From positions 186,001 through 250,000 of the forward strand of contig NZ_CADIKF010000003.1 in NCBI RefSeq assembly GCF_902859875.1: DNA of 64,000 bases, given 5' to 3'. Shown one piece after another: positions 49,751-58,376 of the stretch. This stretch comes from Paraburkholderia solisilvae. Its GTDB lineage: Bacteria; Pseudomonadota; Gammaproteobacteria; Burkholderiales; Burkholderiaceae. Every line of letters begins with the position of its first letter. The first letter of the stretch is position 1. The notes beneath the pieces were generated by a model. It worked only from the letters and a program-made list of their open reading frames with translations. It did no database searches and was not told the DNA's origin. Both the position numbers and the translations under genes were made by a program.

Positions 49751-50053
49751 ATGCCGACCCGCAATGTAGTGCTGACCGACCACCAGACGGCTCTGCTGGA
49801 TCGCCTCGTCAAATCCGGGCGATACCAGAACGCGAGCGAAGTGTTGCGCGAAGGCTTGCGCCTCGTGGAGCGCGAGGAAATCGAAACGAAGGCCCATCTC
49901 GCCGCGCTACGCACTGCTGCGCGCATCGGACTGGCCGACGTCGTAGCGGGGCGGCTTCGCAGCTTCGATACGCCGCAGGCGCTGGGCCGCCACCTCGCCA
50001 ATCTCGCCGAAAGCACGCTCGCGCCGACTACCGGCTCGAAGAACGACCGTTGA
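49751..50053 (+). CDS. parD: ParD-type antitoxin
   Basis: A 100-residue protein with a short ribbon-helix-helix N-terminus (VVLTDHQTALLDRLVKSGRY) and the family segment NASEVLREGLRLVEREE. The C-terminal part would wrap the toxin. The ATG at 49751 was preferred over 49706, which would overlap the palindrome. Its stop overlaps the TTG of the toxin gene (TTGA), so translation is coupled. Confidence 0.9.
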   Translation: MPTRNVVLTDHQTALLDRLVKSGRYQNASEVLREGLRLVEREEIETKAHLAALRTAARIGLADVVAGRLRSFDTPQALGRHLANLAESTLAPTTGSKNDR

Positions 50054-50409
50054 GTGTCCCAAAACCTACCTGGACAGTCCGCCTGGCGCACACGGCGGAA
50101 CGGGACTTCAGCGAGATCATCAGTTGGAGCGCGGAAGAATTCGGCAAGGCCCAGGCGCGGGTCTACGCTGAAACGCTGTCGAAAACCTTGCAGGATCTGA
50201 CGGCGGGCCCCGAAATCAGTGGCGTCGTTGCGCGGGACGATATCGCCCGCGGCCTGTACACCCTCCACGTGGCCCGCAAAAAACGTCGCGGGCGGCACTT
50301 CATCATGTTTCGCATCGACGATCGCAACAAACACGTAATCGACGTCCTTCGACTGCTTCACGATGCGATAGATTTACCGCGTCACGCGCCACCCACCGGT
50401 TCCAGATAA
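50050..50409 (+). CDS. parE: ParE/RelE-superfamily toxin
   Basis: A 119-residue protein of the ParE fold with [23 protein letters not shown] near the start and [28 protein letters not shown] at the end. ParE toxins poison DNA gyrase; RelE relatives cut mRNA, and the target here is not proved. No ATG or GTG fits; the TTG at 50050 overlaps the antitoxin stop. The pair lies directly downstream of tRNA-Asn and its codon use looks slightly less GC-biased than the surroundings. Confidence 0.88.
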   Translation: MSVPKPTWTVRLAHTAERDFSEIISWSAEEFGKAQARVYAETLSKTLQDLTAGPEISGVVARDDIARGLYTLHVARKKRRGRHFIMFRIDDRNKHVIDVLRLLHDAIDLPRHAPPTGSR

Positions 50410-50503
50410 CCCGTTCGTCAGCTATCGTGCGCCGCGCACACGCACCTCGCCGCGAAGTGCCGTCACGCTGGTATACGATGGGGCTTTTTTCTCCGGTCTC
50501 CCG

Positions 50504-51010
50504 ATGAAACCTACCCTGCTTCGCGCGCCGCTCGCGATCCTGGCGGCCACGGTCGCCGCGCTCGGCGCGTCGTTTGCCGCGCCGAACGGCGCGCATGCCG
50601 AGGAAGTCGCCAGCGTCAACACGAACTTTCACATCACCGGTTCGGATCGGGTCGTCGTCGAGGCATACGACGATCCGGCCGTCGAGGGCGTCACCTGCTA
50701 TGTGTCGCGCGCGCGGACCGGCGGCATCAAGGGGACGCTCGGCATTGCCGAAGATCCGACCGAAGCGTCGATCGCGTGCCGCCAGGTCGGGCCGATCCGC
50801 TTCGCGGGCGGTCCGCTCAAGCAGCAGGCCGACGTATTCACCGAACGGATGTCGCTGATCTTCAAGACGTTGCATGTGGTGCGCGTCGTCGACGCGAAGC
50901 GCAACACGCTCGTCTACCTGACCTACAGCGATCGCGTCGCGACCGGCAGCGCGAAAAATAGCGTGAGCGCAGTGCCGATGCCGGCCGGCACAACGATTCC
51001 GGTGAAGTGA
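50504..51010 (+). CDS. creA: CreA-family periplasmic protein
   Basis: A 168-residue protein with a signal peptide (about 1-32, ending NGAHA). The CreA pattern is visible: [20 protein letters not shown] with a conserved cysteine, [11 protein letters not shown] with a second, and a C-terminal YLTYSD. The function of the family is unknown. In E. coli it sits by creBCD; here those genes are absent. Confidence 0.9.
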   Translation: MKPTLLRAPLAILAATVAALGASFAAPNGAHAEEVASVNTNFHITGSDRVVVEAYDDPAVEGVTCYVSRARTGGIKGTLGIAEDPTEASIACRQVGPIRFAGGPLKQQADVFTERMSLIFKTLHVVRVVDAKRNTLVYLTYSDRVATGSAKNSVSAVPMPAGTTIPVK

Positions 51011-51050
51011 CAGGCCGCGATAAACTGGCGAATCCAGCCGGACCCGCACG

Positions 51051-51878
51051 ATGACCTCCACCCGTTTCCGCGATTCCGCCCGCTATTGGCGCACGCCGCT
51101 CCTGCCCGGCGCCGATCTGCTGACGGCCGAGTACCACGATCACGCGTTCACGCCGCATTGGCACGACGCGTACACGATTCCCGTGATCGAAGCAGGCGCG
51201 GAAACGTATCAGTACCGCGGGTCGCGCCATGTCGCGGAAGCGGGCAGCGTGCCCGTCATCAACCCGGGCGAGGTGCACACCGGTTCGCGGGCCATCGACG
51301 AAGGCTGGCGCTATCGTGTGCTGTACGCGCCGGTCGACTTTCTGCAGCAACTCGCAAACGACATCGCGGGCGCCGAAGCGCCGCTGCCGTGGTTCGATGC
51401 CGACGTGATTCGCGACGACGATCTCGCGCGGCGTCTGTCGCACGCGCATCAATTGCTCGAGGTGAACGGCGATCCGCTCGCCGCGCATGCGGCGATGCTC
51501 GATGCGCTGTCGACGCTGCTGGTTCGTTACGGCCGCACGCGCCCCGACGCGCTGCAAAACGCCGCCGACGACCCACGCGTGAACGCGATGAAGACGCGGC
51601 TCAGCGACGAGCTGGCGGCCCCGCTGACGCTCGCGGAACTGGCCGACACCGTCGGGCTCTCGCCGTTCCACGCCGCGCGCCTCTTCACCCGGACGACCGG
51701 CCTCGCGCCGCACGCGTGGCGCAACCAGATTCGCCTGCAGCGCACGCTCGCGCCATTGCGCGCGGGCGTGCCGGTCACCGACGTCGCTGCCGCGAGCGGC
51801 TTCACCGATCAGAGCCATTTCACGCGGCATTTCAAGCGCATGTTCGGTGTGCCGCCGGGGCGCTGGCAGGGAAACTGA
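51051..51878 (+). CDS. AraC-family transcriptional regulator
   Basis: A 275-residue regulator with an N-terminal cupin-like sensing domain (HDHAFTPHWHDAYTIPVIEAG, INPGEVHTG). The C-terminal double helix-turn-helix has LAELADTVGLSPFHAARLFTRTTG and VAAASGFTDQSHFTRHFKRMFGVPPG. It lies 329 bases upstream of azlCD on the same strand and may control them; that link is inference from neighbourhood. Confidence 0.92.
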   Translation: MTSTRFRDSARYWRTPLLPGADLLTAEYHDHAFTPHWHDAYTIPVIEAGAETYQYRGSRHVAEAGSVPVINPGEVHTGSRAIDEGWRYRVLYAPVDFLQQLANDIAGAEAPLPWFDADVIRDDDLARRLSHAHQLLEVNGDPLAAHAAMLDALSTLLVRYGRTRPDALQNAADDPRVNAMKTRLSDELAAPLTLAELADTVGLSPFHAARLFTRTTGLAPHAWRNQIRLQRTLAPLRAGVPVTDVAAASGFTDQSHFTRHFKRMFGVPPGRWQGN

Positions 51879-52092
51879 GACTGCGGGACGACGCGGCGTG
51901 CGTGGCGCGACGTGATGCGGCACCGCGAACGCAGGCTACTGACTGCGCATTGCTGACCGGACGGAGGAAGGCACACGCGCCGGCCAAGGTTGAGGCAAGG
52001 CGCGCGGGCCAGCATGAGGTGGACATGAAGCGGACGCAAGGCCAAGGCTGAAATCCAGTGCGAGCGGCACGCGCGAAAACCGCTAACCGCCG

Positions 52093-52116
52093 ACACCAAC
52101 ACCAACACCAACACCA
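52093..52116. repeat. Four tandem ACACCA units upstream of azlC
   Basis: Perfect 6-nt repeats, 91 bases before the azlC start. The rest of 51879-52206 shows no gene and no clear terminator. Confidence 0.7.
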
Positions 52117-52206
52117 CAACCGCAAGACGCTCCCCCCCAAACCGCAAGAACGTACAAGCGCCCCGCGCCCCCTCTGCACTAAGCTCCCCGTTCGGAGGAA
52201 CCTCGC

Positions 52207-52935
52207 TTGACCCCAACCAACCGTCTTCATGCGCTCACCGCCGGCGCGCGCGACACGATCCCGATGCTGATCGGCGCCGCACCCTTTGGCGTCATCTTCG
52301 GCACGCTCGTCGCGTCCGGTCCGCTGCATCTGTGGCACGGCCAACTGATGTCGCTGATCGTCTTCGCCGGCTCCGCGCAATTTATCGCGCTCGGCCTGAT
52401 CGCCGGGCACGCGAGCTATGCGGTGATCTGGGCGACGACCTTCGTCGTCAATCTGCGCCACGTGCTGTACAGCGCGACGCTTGCGCCCTATGTCGCGCAT
52501 CTGCCGGCGCGCTGGCGCTGGGCGCTCGGCGGCCTGCTGACCGACGAGGTATTCGCGGTCGCGTGGGCGCACTACCGGCTGCAGCCGCCGGGCGCGGTCG
52601 GCCCGTACTACTTCCTCGGCTCCGGCCTGTCGATGTATCTGAACTGGCAACTGTGGACGCTCGCCGGGCTGCTGTTCGGCGCCGCGTTTCCGGGCCTGCA
52701 GTCGCTCGGGCTCGACTTCGCGATGGTCGCGACCTTTATCGCGATCGTCGTGCCGCAACTCGTCGCGCTGCGCTATCTCGCGGCGGCCGTCACCGCCGGC
52801 GCGCTCGCGTTCTTCTGGCAGGCGTGGCCGTACAAGCTCGGGCTGCTCGCCGCGGTGTTCGCCGGGGTCGCGGTCGGCGTGATCCTGTCGCGGCCGCGCG
52901 CGCGGCGCCAGACCACCGCGGAGGCATCGCGATGA
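52207..52935 (+). CDS. azlC: AzlC-family branched-chain amino acid exporter subunit
   Basis: A 242-residue membrane protein with about seven hydrophobic segments and the AzlC patterns IPMLIGAAPFGVIFG, FAGSAQFIALGLI and NLRHVLYSATLAPY. With AzlD it forms the AzlCD (YgaZH/LIV-E) exporter for branched-chain amino acids or their analogues. The start is a TTG at 52207 with GGAGG about 8 bases upstream. Its stop overlaps the azlD start. Confidence 0.93.
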   Translation: MTPTNRLHALTAGARDTIPMLIGAAPFGVIFGTLVASGPLHLWHGQLMSLIVFAGSAQFIALGLIAGHASYAVIWATTFVVNLRHVLYSATLAPYVAHLPARWRWALGGLLTDEVFAVAWAHYRLQPPGAVGPYYFLGSGLSMYLNWQLWTLAGLLFGAAFPGLQSLGLDFAMVATFIAIVVPQLVALRYLAAAVTAGALAFFWQAWPYKLGLLAAVFAGVAVGVILSRPRARRQTTAEASR

Positions 52936-53261
52936 ACTACGTGTTGCTGATCGGCGGCATGGCGCTGATCACCTGGCTGATTCGTGCCACCGTGTTCGTG
53001 CTCGGCGAGCGGCTGGTGTTCGCGCCCCTCGTGCGCACCGCGCTTGGCTTCGTACCGGTCACCGTGCTGACCGCGATCATCGTACCGATGGCGGTATCGC
53101 CGCACGGCGCGGGCGCCGAACTCAGCTGGCGCAATCCGCAGCTGGTCGGCGCGCTCGCGGCGGTCGCGGTCAGCGCGTTGACGCGCCGCCCGCTGCTGAC
53201 CATCGCGGTCGGCCTCGCGGTGTTTTTTGTCTGGCAAGGCATCGTGCTCAAATCCTGGTAA
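52932..53261 (+). CDS. azlD: AzlD-family branched-chain amino acid exporter subunit
   Basis: A 109-residue membrane protein with about four hydrophobic segments, the small partner of AzlC (LIGGMALITWLIRATVFVLG, FVPVTVLTAIIVP). ATGA overlap with azlC implies coupled synthesis of the two subunits. A transcription terminator is not obvious. Confidence 0.93.
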   Translation: MNYVLLIGGMALITWLIRATVFVLGERLVFAPLVRTALGFVPVTVLTAIIVPMAVSPHGAGAELSWRNPQLVGALAAVAVSALTRRPLLTIAVGLAVFFVWQGIVLKSW

Positions 53262-53450
53262 GCCGATTTCCTCAAGTTTCAATTTCCGCCGCCGATAAAC
53301 AGACGAGGCCCCCTCAGCCTGACACACTCCCCGGTGTGCCGGGCTGCGCTGCCTCGACCGTGCCGAACATCGTTCAATTGCCCTACTCGCGGAGCAGAGA
53401 GCCGCTCACGCGTACGCGATGCCGCGCCGGATGACCAAACGGGATACGAC

Positions 53451-54221
53451 ATGGGGCAAATCACCCTCTCACTGAAGGACGACACGGTCGCCTCGCTGCG
53501 CAAGGATTTCGACGCGTTCGTGCGCGTCTCGCTGAAGCTCGACTCGCAGTTCGCGACACCGTCGTTCGAGGATTTTCTGCGCGCCAAGCTGCTGGACAGC
53601 ATGGTGCCGCTGACCGAGCACGCCGTGCAGCGGATGCTGCAGGGCGGCCAGTACGCATGGGCCAAACGTACGCTGGACAAGGAGTTTCCCGATGTTGTCG
53701 CGATCCTGATGCGACAGGCGTCGGAATTCGGTTTTGCGTTCGCGGCCCGCTCCGAATGGACGCCCGAGGAACTCGCGAAACAATGCCGCGACTGGGCGGC
53801 GGCCATCGTCAACGAGGCGCAGTGCGACCCGGGCCTGGTCGATCCGCTGTCCGCGCAGATCAAATCCGCCGCGCAGGATATCCAGGCGGTCGAAGAAACG
53901 ATGCAGACGCCCGCATGGCGACTCGCGGAATCATTGCGTCAGCGTGTCTATGAAGCGAAAGTCGCGTGCGAAACGAGCTTCGGCAGCACCGCGCGCGAAA
54001 AGCTCGGCGAATTGCGCGGCCTGTTGCGGCTCGGCATTACGCACGGCTCGTTCCAGAAGCAGGAAGCGCAGCAGATCATGGAATACCTGCGCCTGCTGAA
54101 GCCGGAGATTTTCGTCGAAGAACCGTACGATGTGTTCACGCGCCTCGCCGCGTGGCTGCGCAACTTCTTTATGCCCGCGCCGCGTCCTCAATCGCCGCAG
54201 CAACAGCAGCAGCAACGATAA
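53451..54221 (+). CDS. Conserved-looking protein of unknown function
   Basis: A 256-residue soluble protein I do not recognise. It starts MGQITLSLKDDTVASLRKDF, is mostly helical by composition, and has about five amphipathic stretches with many charged residues. Two cysteines (about residues 112 and 125) lie in the middle. It ends with a Pro/Ser/Gln tail containing six glutamines in a row. The open frame extends 39 codons upstream, but the ATG at 53451 gives the sensible N-terminus. It is convergent with the helicase gene and has no close partner. Confidence 0.8.
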   Translation: MGQITLSLKDDTVASLRKDFDAFVRVSLKLDSQFATPSFEDFLRAKLLDSMVPLTEHAVQRMLQGGQYAWAKRTLDKEFPDVVAILMRQASEFGFAFAARSEWTPEELAKQCRDWAAAIVNEAQCDPGLVDPLSAQIKSAAQDIQAVEETMQTPAWRLAESLRQRVYEAKVACETSFGSTAREKLGELRGLLRLGITHGSFQKQEAQQIMEYLRLLKPEIFVEEPYDVFTRLAAWLRNFFMPAPRPQSPQQQQQQR

Positions 54222-54323
54222 CGACGGCGAACGCCAGGCTGCCAATGCGCGCAGCCGGCGAGCACGACACCCCTCGCGCGGCGACATTCGCGCGGCCGCC
54301 TCGCTTGAACCGACGCGACGCGC

Positions 54324-56579
54324 TCATTCCCACATCTTCCTGAGCTTCGCCGCGATCTCGACTTTCGCCTGCGCGGCGGCCGCGAGTCCGGCCGCGGTCG
54401 GCGCGGCAGGCGCCGGCACCGGCGGCCACGCGCCGACCTCGAAGAGCGGCAGCAGCTCCGCCGGAATGAAGCGTGTGCGCGACGCCCACACGTGCCGGTC
54501 GCCAAGATGCGTCTGATTGTGCACATAGAAGCGCTGCGGCACGAGAAGATGCAGGTCTTCCTTTGCGCGCGTCATCGCGACATACAGCAGACGCCGCTCT
54601 TCGTCGATTTCCTCGTCGCTGCCGGTGCCGAGATCCGACGGAATGCAGCCGTCGACGCCGTTCAGCACGAATACGTTGCGCCATTCCTGCCCTTTCGCCG
54701 AGTGGATGGTCGACAGGATCAGATAGTCTTCATCGAGCAGCGGCACGCCGGACTCGCCGCTTGTCGCATCCGGCGGATCGAGCGTCAGCTCGGTCAGGAA
54801 GCGTTCGCGCGACGCGTAGGTGCCGGCGATGCTCTCCATCTGCAGCAGATCGGCGTGGCGCATCGCGGCGTCTTCGTGATTGCGCTCGAGATGCGGTTCG
54901 TACCAGCGGCGGATCAGCTCGAATTCGGCCGGCCATGGCGAGTTGCGTTCGCCTAGCGTCGCGATCAGCGCGACGAACGACGGCCAGTCTTCGAGCGTGC
55001 GCGCCGGCGGCGTGAAGGCGGCAAGCGCCTGCGCCGCGGCGCCGGCCGCGGGCGTGTTGCGCAAGCCCGCGGTGGGCGCAGCGGTGGCCGTGCTGCCGGT
55101 GCTTGCGTTGATGTCGGGCGAGACACCTGGGTGCGCGCCTATGCCGTTGTTCGCCTCGTCCAGCACGCGCGCCGCCGTGGCCGGTCCGACGCCCGGCAGC
55201 AACTGCACGACACGAAAACCCGCGACGCGGTCGCGCGGGTTTTCCGCCCAGCGCAGCACCGCGAGCACGTCCTTCACGTGCACCGAATCGAGAAACTTGA
55301 GCCCGCCGAATTTCACGAACGGGATATTGCGCCGGGTCAATTCGATCTCGAGCGCGGCGCTATGATGCGCGGCGCGAAACAGCACGGCCTGCGACTTCAG
55401 CTTGACCCCGGCTTCGCGCGCCGCGAGCACCTGCTCGACCACATAGCGCGCCTGCGCGGCATCGTCCGCGACGGTGACGAGCCGCGGGCGCTGCGCGGAC
55501 GCCCTGTCGGTCCACAGGTTCTTCGTGAAGCGCTCGGACGCGAGCCCGATCACCGCATTCGACGCGCTCAGAATCGGCTGCGTCGACCGGTAATTGCGCT
55601 CGAGCGTCACGCGCTTCGCGGGCGGATCGAAATGCGCGGGGAAGTCGAGAATATTGCGCACCGTCGCGCCGCGAAACGAGTAGATAGACTGCGCATCGTC
55701 GCCGACCACCGTGAGCCCGCGGCCGTCCGGTTTCAGCGCAAGCAGGATGGACGCTTGCAGCCGGTTGGTGTCCTGATATTCGTCGACGAGCACGTGGTCG
55801 AAACGGCCGGAAAGATCGGCGGCAATCGACGGCTCGGCGGCCATATGGGCCCAGTACAGCAGCAAGTCGTCGTAGTCGAGCACGCTTTGCTTCTGCTTCG
55901 CGTCGACATACGCGGCGAACAACCTGCGCAGATCCGCTTCCCATTCGCGGCACCACGGAAACGCGCTCGCCAGCACATCGCCCAGCGACGCGCCGGTGTT
56001 CACGACGCGCGAATAAATCGCAAAGCACGTCGACTTCGACGGAAAGCGCCGCTCTTTGGCCGACAGGCCAAGTTCGTGGCGCACGAGATTCATCAGGTCG
56101 GCGGAGTCTTCGCGATCGTTGATCGTGAAAGTGGGTGCGAGGCCGATCAGGTCCGCGTATTCGCGCAGCAGCCGCGCGCCCACGCTGTGGAACGTGCCCG
56201 ACCACGTGAGGCCTTGCGCGAGCGCCGCGCGCACGCCGGGCGCGGCGCCGGCGATGCGCGTCACGCGCTGCGTCATTTCGAGCGCCGCGCGGCGGGAGAA
56301 AGTCAGCAGCAGCAGGCGGCGCGGGTCCGCGCCCTTCATCACGAGATTCGCGACGCGATGCGCGAGCGTACTGGTCTTGCCGGAGCCCGCGCCGGCGATG
56401 ACCAGCAATGCGCCGGGCGGGCGTGTGACGTCGTCGGCGCCGTATTCGACTGCTTCACGCTGCGCATCGTTGAGTTTATCCAGCCATGCGTCCGTGATCG
56501 ACGAAGCGGCATGCGCAGGACCAGGCGCGGATGCGCAGGCGGATGACGCGCTGGACGGAGGGGCGGCGGCGGAAGGCAC
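54324..56579 (-). CDS. UvrD/Rep-family superfamily 1 DNA helicase
   Basis: A 751-residue 3'-5' helicase. The order is Q motif LNDAQREAVEYG, Walker A GAGSGKT (63-69), LLLTFSRRAALEM, Walker B VDEYQDTN near 268, GDDAQSIYSFRGA, and the C-terminal VI motif LYVAMTRAKEDL with STIHSAKGQEW before it. It differs from typical UvrD and Rep in an Ala/Gly/Thr-rich insert near 495-540. The start is a GTG at 56579 after which about 28 Ser/Ala-rich residues precede the fold. Its repair role is likely but not specific. Confidence 0.9.
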   Translation of the reverse strand: MPSAAAPPSSASSACASAPGPAHAASSITDAWLDKLNDAQREAVEYGADDVTRPPGALLVIAGAGSGKTSTLAHRVANLVMKGADPRRLLLLTFSRRAALEMTQRVTRIAGAAPGVRAALAQGLTWSGTFHSVGARLLREYADLIGLAPTFTINDREDSADLMNLVRHELGLSAKERRFPSKSTCFAIYSRVVNTGASLGDVLASAFPWCREWEADLRRLFAAYVDAKQKQSVLDYDDLLLYWAHMAAEPSIAADLSGRFDHVLVDEYQDTNRLQASILLALKPDGRGLTVVGDDAQSIYSFRGATVRNILDFPAHFDPPAKRVTLERNYRSTQPILSASNAVIGLASERFTKNLWTDRASAQRPRLVTVADDAAQARYVVEQVLAAREAGVKLKSQAVLFRAAHHSAALEIELTRRNIPFVKFGGLKFLDSVHVKDVLAVLRWAENPRDRVAGFRVVQLLPGVGPATAARVLDEANNGIGAHPGVSPDINASTGSTATAAPTAGLRNTPAAGAAAQALAAFTPPARTLEDWPSFVALIATLGERNSPWPAEFELIRRWYEPHLERNHEDAAMRHADLLQMESIAGTYASRERFLTELTLDPPDATSGESGVPLLDEDYLILSTIHSAKGQEWRNVFVLNGVDGCIPSDLGTGSDEEIDEERRLLYVAMTRAKEDLHLLVPQRFYVHNQTHLGDRHVWASRTRFIPAELLPLFEVGAWPPVPAPAAPTAAGLAAAAQAKVEIAAKLRKMWE

Positions 56580-56760
56580 GGCGGGCGAATGGCATCGGAG
56601 TCAGGGCGACGCATACTGTATATCCATACAATGCGCGGCGACAAGCGCCCTTTTTTCGGACGTTGAGTACGAAGCGGCTCGCCGCCAACCGGCCGCTGGC
56701 CTCTCGCCGGTCGGCCGCTGACAGCTTGCCGCCTGCTGCTTGCCATCTGCCGCCCGCCAA

Positions 56761-57021
56761 TCATTCCTGCTTCTTCGCGTCCTTCACACGTGCATCGGCC
56801 GCAGCCTTATCCGCATCCGATTGCGCGTCGGCCTTCTCCTTGTCCGCTTTCGCCTGCGCAACCGCGGACTTCTTGTTGGCCTTCGCCTGCTCCTTGGCCG
56901 CCTTGCTGTCGGCGTGCGTGGTCGGTTCGGTGGCGGGATCGTGCGTCGTCTGCGCGAACGCGAAAGTCGACACGCTGCCCGCGATCAAGCCGGCCAGCAA
57001 GCGGTTCGTCGATTGGCTCAT
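56761..57021 (-). CDS. Small secreted Lys/Ala/Asp-rich protein
   Basis: An 86-residue protein with a signal peptide (1-23, ending STFAFA). The mature part of about 60 residues is rich in Lys, Ala, Asp and Glu, looks like a single charged helix and has AKADKEKADAQSDADKAAA. I recognise no family. I chose the ATG at 57021 because AAGGAG is 6 bases upstream; 57039 is an alternative. It follows a similar gene by 105 bases. Confidence 0.72.
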   Translation of the reverse strand: MSQSTNRLLAGLIAGSVSTFAFAQTTHDPATEPTTHADSKAAKEQAKANKKSAVAQAKADKEKADAQSDADKAAADARVKDAKKQE

Positions 57022-57126
57022 CAGGTTCTCCTTTTTCATGCGTCAAAATAATGTGTCAGTCGGTCGAAGATCGCGCGGCGGACGTGCACCGATTCCGCAC
57101 GCGCCGGCCACGCTTCAATGCGCCGC

Positions 57127-57564
57127 TCAATGTTTCGTCTCGTCATCGGGCACCTGCGGGCCATAGCCCGCTTGCGCGTCAGTCTTCAACTGATTCGCCG
57201 CGGCCTGCCGGTCGGCCTTGCGGTTGGTCTTCGCGTTATCCACCTGCTCCTTGTACTGGGCCTTCGACGCCTTTTTAGCGTCCCGATACTCCGCATTGGC
57301 CTGGGCATCCGCATTGCGCTTCTGCACCAGCGGGTCGGGCGACGTCGGCGCGGTGAGTGTCTGCTGCGACTGCGCCTGCGGCGCGGGCGCCGGCATTTGC
57401 ACGCCGTGCGCGGCAGGCGCGTTGGCGGGTGCGCTTTGCGGCACAACCTGACCAGCCTGCGCAGCGGCAGGCTGAGCGGCGGTCTGCGCGACGGCGGCTG
57501 TCGTAGCCAGCGCCGCAACGGCGCTGCTTATCAGCAGCGCAAGCGACGAACGAAGCTGGGTCAT
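57127..57564 (-). CDS. Secreted Ala/Gln/Pro-rich protein with charged C-terminus
   Basis: A 145-residue protein with a signal peptide (about 1-27, ending AAVAQ). A Pro/Ala/Gln stretch (28-75) precedes a charged Lys/Ala/Asp/Asn-rich helix (78-132) like that of the downstream neighbour. GGGAGG precedes the ATG. It is probably periplasmic. I know no function. The two genes are on the same strand in one unit. Confidence 0.72.
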   Translation of the reverse strand: MTQLRSSLALLISSAVAALATTAAVAQTAAQPAAAQAGQVVPQSAPANAPAAHGVQMPAPAPQAQSQQTLTAPTSPDPLVQKRNADAQANAEYRDAKKASKAQYKEQVDNAKTNRKADRQAAANQLKTDAQAGYGPQVPDDETKH

Positions 57565-57698
57565 GGCGATCCTCCCTGATAGTTGTCAGCCGGCATGACG
57601 CGACGGCATCCGGCCTTTGTTCAGTTCAGCCCCCGCAAAACGCAGGAGGCTATTCCAGTGACAGCGTCTTTTCGAGTGAAGTTCGTCGTAAACGGCGG

Positions 57699-57727
57699 TT
57701 GTTACGCATCGTTTCATTTTCTGACAA
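57699..57727 (-). promoter_or_regulatory. Candidate sigma-70 promoter for the 57127-57564 gene
   Basis: On the minus strand TTGTCA (57722-57727), a 17-base spacer and TAACAA (57699-57704). It would give a leader of about 128 bases. Confidence 0.4.
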
Positions 57728-57863
57728 TTGAATAACGTGCCGCCGGCGGCCCTGACATCGAAGCGAGGCCGCACGCCTTTTTCGCAGCAGGGCAACCTGC
57801 CCCAAGCTTTGGCTTATGATGCGAGTCCCTTTCCGTGCCACGACCTTTCCGTTCGCAACCGCC

Positions 57864-58085
57864 ATGCCCAATCTCGATTTCACGCTGACCGGCGACTATG
57901 TCGAACTGCACAACCTGCTGAAGCTGACGGCGCTCGCGGACAGCGGCGGGGCGGCGAAAATGCTGGTTGCATCCGGCGCGGTGACGGTCGACGGACGCGT
58001 CGAGCTGCGCAAAACCTGCAAGATTCGCGCGGGACAAGTGGTGCTGGTCGGCGATACGCGCATCGCCGTTCACGAAGACACGTAA
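57864..58085 (+). CDS. S4-domain RNA-binding protein (YbcJ-like)
   Basis: A 73-residue protein consisting of one S4 domain (NLLKLTALADSGGAAKMLVASGAVTVDG pattern, seen in parts), as in YbcJ and related small RNA-binding proteins. The ATG at 57864 is preferred over 57816, which would add 16 unusual residues. The RNA target is unknown. The next gap, 58086-58376 (291 bases), shows no gene. Confidence 0.85.
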   Translation: MPNLDFTLTGDYVELHNLLKLTALADSGGAAKMLVASGAVTVDGRVELRKTCKIRAGQVVLVGDTRIAVHEDT

Positions 58086-58376
58086 ACGCGTTCAAGCGCT
58101 GCCGCCGTCGCGCACCGGTACGCTCGAACGCGCTCATGGCCGTTAAGCCCTCGTGAACCGTTCATAAGCGCTCTTAAGCGGTTTCGAGCGCGTCCATCCG
58201 CGTTCGCGCTACGTTCATTTGCGTGTACGCGGGCCATGTCATTCAGTCAGCATCCCTGCGCAAAACGGATGTGCGGGTCGACATCCGGCGCGCGACGCAA
58301 TAAGCTCTTCGTTTCGACCCAACCATTCCATGCGGCGCGCGCAATGCCACGCAGCGCCGCGTCCCACGTTGCCGTC

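Noticed and set aside
49553..50409. An integrated island with attachment sites at tRNA-Asn
   Set aside because: No integrase and no second copy of the tRNA 3' end seen downstream.
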